NCBI GenBank assembly: GCA_011455275.1
Contig: CP015028.1
Coordinates: 186,001 to 250,000, forward strand
Length of the DNA stretch: 64,000 bases
DNA from: Pasteurellaceae bacterium Orientalotternb1
GTDB lineage: Bacteria > Pseudomonadota > Gammaproteobacteria > Enterobacterales > Pasteurellaceae
Reading direction: 5' to 3'
In this document: one piece after another, positions 54,142 to 62,468 of the stretch
How the letters are laid out: every line of letters begins with the position of its first letter
Numbering within the stretch: position 1 is the stretch's first letter
Program-made: the position numbers and the translations under genes
The notes under the pieces: generated by a model
Seen by the model: the letters and a program-made list of their open reading frames with translations, nothing else
What the model was told of the DNA's origin: nothing
Database searches by the model: none

Positions 54142-54152
54142 TTGAGAAAATT

Positions 54153-54177
54153 CTCCCCTCGCTTTAGCGGGGGGCAG
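54153..54177 (+). repeat. GC-rich hairpin between fucI and fucK
   Basis: CTCCCCTCGC and GCGGGGGGCAG pair imperfectly around TTTA. No T run follows, so it probably stabilises or attenuates the message rather than ending it. It is similar to the palindromes at 10273 and 18655. Confidence 0.55.
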
Positions 54178-54201
54178 AATGATATTCATACGGAGATATT
54201 T

Positions 54202-55641
54202 ATGCCTATCTCACTTATTTTCGACTGTGGAGCAACCAATTTACGCACTGTGGCGATTGATGCCGAAGGAAAGCTGTTGGCGGTGCATCATTTGCCGAAT
54301 AACACCCAAACGGGCGAAGAGTCGGCGGACTATCATATTTGGGATATTGATGAAATTTGGCAGAAGTTGATGAGCTGTGCCAAACAGACGCTTGCCCAAC
54401 TTTCTGCGGAACAGCGAACGGATATTGTCGGCATTTCAGTGACCACTTTCGGGGTGGATGGCACGATTTTTGATAAAAATGGGGAAATGCTCTATCCGAT
54501 TATTTCGTGGAAATGTCCACGTACGTTGCCTGTGATGGAAAACATCACCAAGCTGATTGATGTCGAGCAACTCTACCAACGCAACGGTGTGGGGCATTAC
54601 AGCTTCAACACGCTATTCAAACTGTTGTGGCTGAAACAGAACAAGCCTGAACTGTTTGCCCAAGCGGAGAGTTTTCTGTTTATTTCCTCCATTTTGACCT
54701 ATCGGCTCACAGGGGTGCAAAGCACCGATCGCACAATGGCTGGTACATCGATGATGACCAACATCGCCCAAGACGACTGGGACGAAGACGTGCTGGCGTT
54801 ACTTGGGTTACAAAAATCCCATTTCCCTGCGATGAAAAGTGCGGGTGAGAAAATCGGCACACTCAAAGTGGATTTAGCCGAAGAACTTGGCTTATCTCAA
54901 GAGTTAGCGGTCATTTCCGCAGGACATGATACCCAATTTGCAATCTTTGGATCGGGAGCGGATTATCATCAACCCGTGTTGAGTTCGGGAACGTGGGAAA
55001 TTTTAATGGCTCGTACCGAGCAAGCTAAACCTGAATGGCAACAAGCACAGAAGGGTTTAACCATTGAGTTTGATAGCCAAGGGGGCTATTTCAACCCTGG
55101 CGTGCAATGGGTCAGTTCGGGGGTGATGGAGTGGATCGGTCGCACTTTCTTCAGCGATGTCGCCAATAGCGATGCCTACTACCCAACGATGATCAGCGAA
55201 GGTGAGCAAGTGCCTGCAGGTTCAAATGGTGTGCAGTTGCAAGGTAGATTTGACGGCACCACCCATCAAACGGGCTCAATCGCAGGGCTATCAATGCACA
55301 AAACCCGTGGCGAAGTTTATCGAGCAGGTTTGGAATATATGGCGTTCCGCTTAAAAGCAGGTTTGGCATTGCTCGAGCAAGTGGGGCAATTTAAAGCCAA
55401 TCGCCTAATTTGCGTTGGCGGCGGCTCAAAAAATCGCTTGTGGAACCAAATCCGTGCCGATGTGTTGAATATCCCGATTGATGTGGTCGATTTTTCCGAA
55501 ACCACTGTACTCGGTGCGGCAATGTTCACCTTTACGGGGGCAGGTGTGTTCGACAGCGTCCAAACCTCCCAAAATGCAATGAAACCCACAATCAAGCGAA
55601 TCGAACCGAGTGAAAATGTGAAGGTTTATGCATCATTGTAA
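54202..55641 (+). CDS. fucK: L-fuculokinase
   Basis: 479 residues from the ATG at 54202 (GGAG upstream). An open frame extends 20 codons further upstream but runs into the hairpin and lacks family sequence. FGGY-kinase motifs: LIFDCGATNLRTVAID (phosphate loop), FGVDGTIF, SAGHDTQFAIFGSG, and ICVGGGSKNRLWNQIRADVL. It phosphorylates L-fuculose to fuculose 1-phosphate. Confidence 0.97.
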   Translation: MPISLIFDCGATNLRTVAIDAEGKLLAVHHLPNNTQTGEESADYHIWDIDEIWQKLMSCAKQTLAQLSAEQRTDIVGISVTTFGVDGTIFDKNGEMLYPIISWKCPRTLPVMENITKLIDVEQLYQRNGVGHYSFNTLFKLLWLKQNKPELFAQAESFLFISSILTYRLTGVQSTDRTMAGTSMMTNIAQDDWDEDVLALLGLQKSHFPAMKSAGEKIGTLKVDLAEELGLSQELAVISAGHDTQFAIFGSGADYHQPVLSSGTWEILMARTEQAKPEWQQAQKGLTIEFDSQGGYFNPGVQWVSSGVMEWIGRTFFSDVANSDAYYPTMISEGEQVPAGSNGVQLQGRFDGTTHQTGSIAGLSMHKTRGEVYRAGLEYMAFRLKAGLALLEQVGQFKANRLICVGGGSKNRLWNQIRADVLNIPIDVVDFSETTVLGAAMFTFTGAGVFDSVQTSQNAMKPTIKRIEPSENVKVYASL

Positions 55642-55644
55642 GTT

Positions 55645-55731
55645 GTAGGGTGGGTCTTGACCCACCAAGATCACAACAAGCGGTCTGATTTTTGAAAAAA
55701 TTTGCAAATGGTGGGTCAAGACCCAGCCTAC
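55645..55731. repeat. Composite REP-like inverted repeat between fucK and fucU
   Basis: GTAGGGTGGGTCTTGACCCA (from 55645) and TGGGTCAAGACCCAGCCTAC (ending 55731) are inverted copies. Each arm contains its own palindrome TGGGTC-TT/AA-GACCCA. An uptake signal (ACAAGCGGT) is in the middle. The whole 87-base unit could form either one long hairpin or two small ones, and looks like a dispersed REP/MITE-type element. Confidence 0.8.
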
Positions 55732-55741
55732 AGGAGTTCCT

Positions 55742-56182
55742 ATGTTAAAAGGCATTCACCCTGCGTTATCACCTAACTTATTGAAAATTCTTGCGGAAAT
55801 GGGGCACGGTGATGAAATTGTGCTATCCGATGCTCATTTTCCTGCTCATCAACTGCATTCCAACGTGCTTCGGGCAGATGGTTTGACGATTGCCACGTTA
55901 TTAGAAGCAATCACACCACTGTTTGAATTTGACCAATATGTCGAAGCCCCGCTGGCGATGATGGCAGCAGTGGCGGGCGATACACTCGATCCCACGGTGG
56001 AAGAACGCTATCTCGCCACCATTCGTAAAATCAACGGCGATGTGCCGAAAGTTGAACGCATTGAGCGTTTCGCCTTTTACGACCGAGCCAAACAAGCCTA
56101 TGCGGTGGTGATAACAGGCGAACTTGCCAAATATGGCAACCTTATTTTGAAAAAAGGGGTAACACCCGTTTATCAACCTTAG
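55742..56182 (+). CDS. fucU: L-fucose mutarotase
   Basis: 146 residues, RbsD/FucU family. [35 protein letters not shown] and the C-terminal [14 protein letters not shown] are diagnostic. It interconverts alpha and beta L-fucose. It is paralogous to RbsD at 22.1 kb. It is separated from fucK by the REP-like element and followed after 8 bases by fucA. Confidence 0.97.
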   Translation: MLKGIHPALSPNLLKILAEMGHGDEIVLSDAHFPAHQLHSNVLRADGLTIATLLEAITPLFEFDQYVEAPLAMMAAVAGDTLDPTVEERYLATIRKINGDVPKVERIERFAFYDRAKQAYAVVITGELAKYGNLILKKGVTPVYQP

Positions 56183-56190
56183 AGGTGATT

Positions 56191-56859
56191 ATGAGTAACA
56201 GAACAGCGTTATCACGCAAAATTATTGAGACTTGTTTAGAAATGACCCGCTTGGGGTTAAATCAAGGCACGGCGGGAAATATCAGCGTACGTTATGAAAA
56301 GGGAATGCTGATTACCCCATCGGGTATGCCTTACGAAAAAATGACCGAAGATGATATTGTCTATGTCGATAACGAGGGTAATTTCGAAGCGGGTAAAATC
56401 CCATCGAGCGAATGGCAATTCCATTTAGCCGTTTACCAAACTCGCCCAGAACTGAATGCCGTGGTGCATAATCACGCCATCAACTGCACGGGTGTGGCGA
56501 TTTTGAACAAAGCCATTCCTGCTATTCACTATATGATTGGGGTAACAGGAACGAATGCTGTTCCTTGCGTGCCTTATGCGACTTTTGGCACGTGGCAACT
56601 GGCGGAATATGTTAAACAAGGCATTGCGAAAAGTAAGGCAATTTTATTGCAACATCACGGAATGATCGCCGCTGAAGTCAATCTCGACAAAGCATTATGG
56701 GTTGCCCACGAAGTGGAAGTGCTCGCCAGCCTTTATCTCAAACTGCTTGCCACCACCTCAAACGTGCCTGTGCTTTCTGATGAAGAAATCAAGGTTGTAC
56801 TGGGCAAATTTTCTACCTACGGCTTGCGGGTGGAAGAGAAACATTGCCCGTGTAGTTGA
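56191..56859 (+). CDS. fucA: L-fuculose 1-phosphate aldolase
   Basis: 222 residues from the ATG at 56191, with AGAGG five bases upstream; a GTG two codons earlier is disregarded. A class II aldolase: NQGTAGNISVRY, PSSEWQFHLAVYQTRPELNA with the catalytic Glu, and Zn ligands in HNHAINC and LLQHHGMIA. It splits fuculose 1-phosphate into DHAP and L-lactaldehyde. Last gene of fucIKUA. Confidence 0.97.
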   Translation: MSNRTALSRKIIETCLEMTRLGLNQGTAGNISVRYEKGMLITPSGMPYEKMTEDDIVYVDNEGNFEAGKIPSSEWQFHLAVYQTRPELNAVVHNHAINCTGVAILNKAIPAIHYMIGVTGTNAVPCVPYATFGTWQLAEYVKQGIAKSKAILLQHHGMIAAEVNLDKALWVAHEVEVLASLYLKLLATTSNVPVLSDEEIKVVLGKFSTYGLRVEEKHCPCS

Positions 56860-56871
56860 TTTTATTGGCTT

Positions 56872-56920
56872 ACAAGCGGTCAGATCCGTTGCAAAATTTG
56901 CAAATGATCTGACCGCTTGT
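56872..56920. terminator. Inverted uptake-signal pair after fucA
   Basis: ACAAGCGGTCAGATC (56872-56886) and GATCTGACCGCTTGT (56906-56920) form a 15-base stem directly after fucA. Probable terminator of fucIKUA. Confidence 0.7.
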
Positions 56921-56955
56921 TGTTTTTGTATTTCTCCTTCTCCTTCTCTTTTCCT

Positions 56956-57003
56956 TCTGCCCGAAATGCCCGATTTTTAAAAATGTTGGAAAAATCGGGC
57001 AGA
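56956..57003. repeat. GCCCGATTTTT stem-loop upstream of the sugar transporter operon
   Basis: GCCCGATTTTT (56968-56978) pairs with AAAAATCGGGC (56990-57000). An alternative stem TCTGCCCGA/TCGGGCAGA (56956-56964/56995-57003) overlaps it. It is preceded by a C/T-rich tract. It lacks a T run, unlike the related stems at 52185 and 60729. It accounts, with the CRP site, for the 302-base gap before the transporter. Confidence 0.6.
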
Positions 57004-57029
57004 GTGAAAATTCATCAAATCGCTATTTT

Positions 57030-57045
57030 TGTGAGCTGTATCACA
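57030..57045 (+). promoter_or_regulatory. CRP site upstream of the sugar ABC transporter
   Basis: TGTGAGCTGTATCACA has two perfect half-sites; its left part (TTTTTGTGAGCTG) is identical to the fucI site. It lies 117 bases before the ATPase gene ATG. Confidence 0.83.
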
Positions 57046-57161
57046 AAAAACAAGCGGTTTCCGTAAAAATTCTTCTGCTTAAGTCAATTTTGTTGAAAGA
57101 TAGTGTTGCTATCTGAGAACAATTTACCGAATCAAACCAAAATTATGATGACGGAGGCAGT

Positions 57162-58700
57162 ATGACAGCAGTGAAAACCGATGTGCCATTGCTTTCTATG
57201 CAAAATATCAGTAAATCCTTTGTCGGGGTGCAAGCCCTGAAAAATGTGCAGTTGGAGCTGCATAAAGGGGAAGCTCACGCCTTGATGGGTGAAAATGGGG
57301 CGGGGAAATCGACCTTAATGAAGTGCTTAATTGGCGTGTATCAAGCCGATGAAGGCACGATCACTTACAAAGGCAAACAGGTGAATTATTCGTCTGTGCT
57401 TGAAGCTCAGCAGGAAGGGATCAGTATGATCTTCCAAGAGCTGAACCTAATCCCGCATTTGACCGTGGCGGAAAACATTTTCTTCGCCCGTGAGCCACAC
57501 CGTTTCGGTGTGGTAGATAAAGTCAAAATGAACAAAGATGCGGCGGCGTTGCTCAATATGTTTGATATTGATGTTCAGCCGACGGATTTGGTCAAAGATT
57601 TATCGGTGGCACGTCAGCAAATGGTGGAAATTGCCAAGGCCCTTTCTTTTGATGTGGAAGTGTTGATTATGGATGAACCCACTTCAGCACTTACCGAAAA
57701 AGAGATCGAAAAGCTGTTTGAATTGGTTCGTCGCTTAAAAGAGAAAGGCGTGTGTATCGTTTACATTTCGCACCGTATGGACGAACTCAAGCAGATCTGC
57801 GACCGCATTACCATTTTCCGTGATGGCACTTATGTGTCTAGCCACCGTTTCGATGAAATCACAATGGACGAAATCATCACCAAAATGGTGGGGCGTACCT
57901 TAGATAATCACTTCCCACCTAAAACCGCAGTCGTTGATGAAAACGAAGTGGTGATGTCCGTTTATCAAGCAGAGCGTTATGGCGTGTTTGAAGCCTTGGA
58001 TTTTGCCTTGTTCAAAGGGGAAATTTTAGGGATTACAGGGCTAGTGGGGGCAAAACGTACCGAATTAGCTCGGGCGATTTTTGGGGCTGATCCGTTAGAT
58101 AGTGGTGAGATTTATGTACATAGTGCCAAAGTGTCGATTAAAAGCCCTGCCGATTCCATTCAAGCAGGCATTGCCTACCTTTCAGAAGACCGCAAATTAA
58201 ACGGCGTGGCAGTACGAATGACCATTCGAGAAAATATCACGATGGCGGCGATGGATAAAGTTACCGATGGCTTGGGGATTATTTCCACCGCTCAAGAGCT
58301 GGAAGCCAGCGAGACTTTCATCAAGAAAATGGAAATCAAAACGCCAACCCCTGAACAGTTGGTCAATAATTTAAGTGGCGGTAACCAACAAAAAGTGGTG
58401 ATTGGCAAATGGTTGTTCCGTGATGCGAAAGTGATGATTTTCGATGAGCCAACCCGAGGCATTGATGTGGGGGCGAAATACGCTATCTATCAATTACTTG
58501 ACGAGCTTGCCGCAAGCGGTGTGGGGGTGATTGTAATTTCATCTGAATTGCCTGAAGTGCTTGGCATTTCTGACCGCATCATCGTGATGCGAGAAGGCAA
58601 AATGACCGCAATGCTTGAAACTAAGCAGACCAACCAAGAAGAAATTATGCATTATGCGACTGGCGTGAAAGATATGTTCGCCCATAAACATAACCATTAA
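57162..58700 (+). CDS. Sugar ABC transporter ATP-binding protein (probable L-fucose importer)
   Basis: 512 residues, RbsA/MglA/AraG type with two ABC domains. Domain 1 has [16 protein letters not shown] and DEPTSALTEKE; domain 2 has [16 protein letters not shown] and DEPTRGIDVG. It energises uptake through the permease encoded next. GGAGG lies before the ATG. Its position inside a CRP-linked fucose block, with fucose catabolic genes but no FucP permease, points to L-fucose or a related deoxysugar as the substrate. Confidence 0.93.
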   Translation: MTAVKTDVPLLSMQNISKSFVGVQALKNVQLELHKGEAHALMGENGAGKSTLMKCLIGVYQADEGTITYKGKQVNYSSVLEAQQEGISMIFQELNLIPHLTVAENIFFAREPHRFGVVDKVKMNKDAAALLNMFDIDVQPTDLVKDLSVARQQMVEIAKALSFDVEVLIMDEPTSALTEKEIEKLFELVRRLKEKGVCIVYISHRMDELKQICDRITIFRDGTYVSSHRFDEITMDEIITKMVGRTLDNHFPPKTAVVDENEVVMSVYQAERYGVFEALDFALFKGEILGITGLVGAKRTELARAIFGADPLDSGEIYVHSAKVSIKSPADSIQAGIAYLSEDRKLNGVAVRMTIRENITMAAMDKVTDGLGIISTAQELEASETFIKKMEIKTPTPEQLVNNLSGGNQQKVVIGKWLFRDAKVMIFDEPTRGIDVGAKYAIYQLLDELAASGVGVIVISSELPEVLGISDRIIVMREGKMTAMLETKQTNQEEIMHYATGVKDMFAHKHNH

Positions 58701-58710
58701 GGAGTTTCCA

Positions 58711-59708
58711 ATGAACGAGAAATATAAAGATTTGCTACGCAAAATGGCAGCACTCGCAGGGCTGATTCTGTTGGTGATTTTCTTCAGTGTAACCAATGAA
58801 TACTTCTTCACCTCCAACAATATTATGACAGTAGGTTTGCAAACCTCAACCATCGCTTTAATTGGTATCGGGGCGACCTGTGTGATTTTAACGGGTGGTA
58901 TCGACCTAAGTACGGGATCGGTTGTTGCCCTTTCAGGTGTAGCGGCAGCAATGATTGTTAATGCGGGGGTGCCTGTACCTTTAGGTATGATTTTCGGGGT
59001 TTTCGTTGGGGGAATTTGTGGGGTGATCAATGGGGTGCTAGTAACTCAAATGAAGTTACCGCCATTTATCGCTACCTTGGGTATGATGATGGTTGCCCGT
59101 GGTTTAGCCCTTTATGTTACCAACGCTGCTCCTGTTTCAGGTATGCCAGAATCCTTTGCAGCTCTTGGCAATGGGGCATTATTTAAAATCGTGGAAGAAG
59201 GCCCGAATGGCTTGCCGAAAGTGGTGTTTGCAGGTATTCCATATCCTGTAATCATTATGATCTTCATCACCGTCTTATTCACTTTTGCTCTCACTAAGCT
59301 CAAAGTCGGTCGTTACATTTATGCAATTGGCTCGAATGAAGAAGCGGCTCGTTTATCAGGAATTAAAACCAACCTTATTAAAATTTATGCTTATGTTGCC
59401 AGTGGCTTGCTCTCTGGTTTAACGGGCGTAATCCTTGCATCTCGTTTAGTGACCGCACAACCAAACGGTGGTGTGGCGTATGAGCTGGATGCAATCGCAA
59501 GTGCAGTAGTCGGGGGACATCGTTGATGGGCGGTGTAGGCACCATTCCTGGCACGCTAATTGGGTCATTCATTATCGGTGTACTCCGTAATGGTTTGAAT
59601 ATGAATGGCGTCTCATCGTTTGTGCAAATGATTGTTATCGGGTTAGTGATTATCGTTGCCGTGTCGTTAGACCAGCTCCGTCAATCGAAAAAACTTGGTA
59701 AAAAATAG
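58711..59708 (+). pseudogene. Sugar ABC transporter permease, frameshifted in a G run
   Basis: An RbsC-like permease: IGIGATCVILTGGIDLSTGSVVALSG, eight or more membrane segments, and YELDAIASAVVGG. After VVGG the frame hits a stop at 59524-59526. The expected TSLMGGVGTIPGTLIG continues in another frame from about 59517 to the stop at 59706-59708. One extra G in GGGGG (59512-59516) would restore VVGGTSLMGG and a protein of about 332 residues. Either the gene is really inactivated or phase-switched, or a base was lost in sequencing the homopolymer. The flanking transporter genes are intact. Confidence 0.85.
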
Positions 59709-59727
59709 TCCACATAGGAGATCTCAT

Positions 59728-60672
59728 ATGAAAAAATTAGCAATCGTAACAGCAACCGTTTTAGGTTTATCTACCCTTTTTGCGGGCTCTGCTTGGGCAA
59801 AATCGAATGAAATTGCGGTGATCGTAAAATCTGCTAACTCAACCTTTTGGCAAAATGTGAAAAAAGGGGCAGATGATGCAGGTAAAGAAATGGGGGAGTA
59901 CAAAGTTACCTTCCAAGGGCCAGAGTCTGAAACTGCAATTGATGCTCAAGTGAATATGGTGGATAACGCCGTTAATCGTGGTGTGGCGGGTATTGTCCTT
60001 GCGGCTTCTGACCCAGTGGCTCTTGTACCTGCGGTGAAAAAAGCCTATGAAAGTGGCATTCCTGTGGTGTTAATCGACTCGGGTTTAAACAGCGATGGCA
60101 AATACTACCAATCTTTCCTTGCCACCGATAACCGTGCCGCAGGTAAATTAGCAGCAGAAAAATTGTTGGCGAAAGTGAAAGGTGGCAAAGTGGCGGTGAT
60201 GTCCTTTACCCAAGGGGCGGCTTCTGCAATTGAGCGTACGGGCGGATTTATTGATGCGGTGAAAGCTAAAGCGGAGTACAAAATCGTTGGTCCATACTAC
60301 TCCAACTCTGAAATGGTTACCGCCTTGAACCAAACCGAAGACGTGCTCGGTTCTAACCCCGATCTTACTGCGATTTTCGGTGCGAACGAACCCACCGCCG
60401 TCGGTATGGCTCGAGCCGTGAAACAAAAAGGCTTTGCAGGCAAGATTGTCGCGGTCGGTTTTGATGGAAATTCAGACCTACAAAATTTCGTGCGTGATGG
60501 AACTCTAGACGGCATTGTAGTGCAATCGTCTTACCAAATGGGTTTCAAAGGTGTGGACACCATCGGCAAAATCATCAAAGGTGAGAAAGTCGAAAAAACC
60601 ATCGACACAGGGGTAGTTTACGTAACCAAAGACAACATCGACAGCGAAGAAGCGAAAGCGGTGCTGTACTAA
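59728..60672 (+). CDS. Sugar ABC transporter periplasmic binding protein
   Basis: 314 residues from the ATG at 59728 (AGGAG upstream). The signal peptide ends LFAGSAWA|KSNEIAVIVK. The mature protein has the RbsB-type fold: STFWQNVKKGADDAGKEMG, GIVLAASDPVALVPAVKKA, FGANEPTAVGMARAV, and VAVGFDGNSDLQNFVRDG. It captures the sugar and docks on the permease. Last gene of the transporter operon. Confidence 0.94.
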   Translation: MKKLAIVTATVLGLSTLFAGSAWAKSNEIAVIVKSANSTFWQNVKKGADDAGKEMGEYKVTFQGPESETAIDAQVNMVDNAVNRGVAGIVLAASDPVALVPAVKKAYESGIPVVLIDSGLNSDGKYYQSFLATDNRAAGKLAAEKLLAKVKGGKVAVMSFTQGAASAIERTGGFIDAVKAKAEYKIVGPYYSNSEMVTALNQTEDVLGSNPDLTAIFGANEPTAVGMARAVKQKGFAGKIVAVGFDGNSDLQNFVRDGTLDGIVVQSSYQMGFKGVDTIGKIIKGEKVEKTIDTGVVYVTKDNIDSEEAKAVLY

Positions 60673-60678
60673 TGCATT

Positions 60679-60714
60679 AAAAATAGCCAAAGCGTAGGTT
60701 TTTGGCTATTTTTT
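60679..60714 (+). terminator. Terminator of the sugar transporter operon
   Basis: AATAGCCAAA (60682-60691) pairs with TTTGGCTATT (60701-60710), followed by TTTT, 9 bases past the binding-protein stop. Confidence 0.9.
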
Positions 60715-60728
60715 ACAGAAGAGCATTC

Positions 60729-60770
60729 AATGCCCGATTTTAACCGAATGTGTAAAAATCGGGCATTTTT
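60729..60770 (+). terminator. AATGCCCGATTTT hairpin before aldA
   Basis: AATGCCCGATTTT (60729-60741) pairs with AAAATCGGGCATT (60755-60767), then TTT. It is a second terminator-like stem right after the transporter terminator, and the third copy of this stem family in the fucose block. Confidence 0.8.
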
Positions 60771-60793
60771 CTGTCTCGTGATCCCAGCGATTT

Positions 60794-60809
60794 TGTGATT
60801 GTGTTCACA
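60794..60809 (+). promoter_or_regulatory. CRP site upstream of aldA
   Basis: TGTGATTGTGTTCACA has two perfect half-sites and TTT/AAA flanks. It lies 142 bases before the aldA ATG. It ties lactaldehyde oxidation to the same CRP control as fucI and the transporter. Confidence 0.82.
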
Positions 60810-60950
60810 AAATTTTAACCAAAAAGACACAAATTAGATAAGTTTGTTTGGAAAATCATCATTTTGGTCAATTATAGCCTTAAGCAAGCGGTAGGTTCTG
60901 AATGAAATTTTGCACCTGCCCCCTTTCCACCCAACTCGAAGGAGAATTTT

Positions 60951-62396
60951 ATGGCTAAATCTTATCAAATGTATATCAACGGCGAATTTACCGATGCCGC
61001 TCATGGGCACACGTTTGAAGTGTACAACCCTGCGACTGAACAAGTCGTTTCGATTGTGCCTCGTTCAAGCGACATTGATGCGATCCGAGCCATTGATGCG
61101 GCTGACAACGCCCAAGAAGCGTGGGAGAGATTGCCTGCCGTTGAGCGTGGTAAATATCTGCGTTTGATTGCTGCGGGCATTCGGGAAAGAGCCGATGAAA
61201 TCGCCCGCACCATCACCGAAGAAATGGGCAAAACCTTGGCACTTTCTTTGGTGGAAGTGAATTTTACCGCCGATTATTTAGATTATATGGCGGAGTGGGC
61301 TCGCCGCTATGAAGGTGAAATTATTCAAAGCGACCGCCCAAATGAACATATTTTCTTATACAAAAAAGCAATTGGCGTGACCACAGGGATTTTGCCGTGG
61401 AACTTCCCCTTCTTCCTTGTAGCCCGCAAAACCGCTCCAGCGTTGGTAACGGGCAATACCATCGTGATCAAACCAAGTGAAGATGCCCCAAATAATGCGA
61501 TTTTGTTTGCGGAAATCGTGCACAAAATCGGCTTACCGAAAGGCGTGTTCAATGTGGTAACAGGCTTTGGGAACGAAGTCGGCCCAGAGCTTTCGTCCAA
61601 TGAAAAAGTCGGAATGGTGTCGTTCACGGGCAGCCAGCTTGCAGGGCATAAGGTGATGGAAGCGGCAAGCAAAAACATCGTGAAAGTGAACCTAGAGCTT
61701 GGTGGCAAGGCTCCTGCGATTGTCTTAGACGATGCCGATTTAGACTTAGCCGCCACTGCTGTGGTGAACTCTCGGGTGATCAACTCGGGGCAAGTGTGTA
61801 ACTGTGCGGAGCGGATTTACGTTCACCGCAGCATCAAAGAGGCTTTCGTGGCGAAACTTACCGAAAAAATGCAAGCGGTACGTTATGGCAATCCATTAGA
61901 GCGTGATGACATTGATATGGGGCCACTCGTCAATGAAAAAGGCTTAATCAAAGTGAAAGAGTTGGTTGAACGTTCACTGCAACAAGGCGGACGTTTAGTG
62001 ATGGGCGGTAAAGTAGTGGAAGGCACGGGCTACTATTTTGAGCCGACCATTATTGATAATGTAGATAACTCAATGGAAATTATGCGATCCGAAATTTTCG
62101 GACCCGTGATCCCAGTGGCGACCTTCGACAGCATTGATGAAGCGATCAAACTTGCCAACGACTGCGAATACGGTTTAACCTCATCGGTCTACACCCAAAA
62201 TTTAAACAAAGCGATGAAAGTCATCTCCCGTTTGAAATTCGGTGAAACTTATGTAAACCGTGAAAACTTCGAAGCAATGCAAGGCTACCACGCAGGCTGG
62301 CGGAAATCGGGCATCGGTGGTGCAGACGGCAAACACGGCTTAGAAGAATATCTCCAAACTCAAGTGGTTTACTTACAGTTTGATGATAAGGTCTAA
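60951..62396 (+). CDS. aldA: Lactaldehyde dehydrogenase
   Basis: 481 residues, near E. coli AldA (479). NAD-binding PWNFPFFLVARK and FTGSQLAGHKVME, catalytic Glu in NLELGGKAPAIVLDDAD, and nucleophile Cys in NSGQVCNCAERIYVH are all present. It oxidises L-lactaldehyde, the FucA product, to L-lactate. AAGGAG precedes the ATG. It completes the fucose pathway and has its own CRP-linked promoter region. Confidence 0.94.
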   Translation: MAKSYQMYINGEFTDAAHGHTFEVYNPATEQVVSIVPRSSDIDAIRAIDAADNAQEAWERLPAVERGKYLRLIAAGIRERADEIARTITEEMGKTLALSLVEVNFTADYLDYMAEWARRYEGEIIQSDRPNEHIFLYKKAIGVTTGILPWNFPFFLVARKTAPALVTGNTIVIKPSEDAPNNAILFAEIVHKIGLPKGVFNVVTGFGNEVGPELSSNEKVGMVSFTGSQLAGHKVMEAASKNIVKVNLELGGKAPAIVLDDADLDLAATAVVNSRVINSGQVCNCAERIYVHRSIKEAFVAKLTEKMQAVRYGNPLERDDIDMGPLVNEKGLIKVKELVERSLQQGGRLVMGGKVVEGTGYYFEPTIIDNVDNSMEIMRSEIFGPVIPVATFDSIDEAIKLANDCEYGLTSSVYTQNLNKAMKVISRLKFGETYVNRENFEAMQGYHAGWRKSGIGGADGKHGLEEYLQTQVVYLQFDDKV

Positions 62397-62408
62397 CTTT
62401 TAGGGCGA

Positions 62409-62466
62409 ACAAGCGGTCAGATCCAAGCAAAAATTTGCAAAAAATTGGCGGGATCTGACCGCTTGT
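62409..62466. terminator. Inverted uptake-signal pair between aldA and glpC
   Basis: ACAAGCGGTCAGATCC (62409-62424) faces GGATCTGACCGCTTGT (62451-62466), a 16-base stem between convergent genes. It is likely a bidirectional terminator. Confidence 0.75.
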
Positions 62467-62468
62467 GC

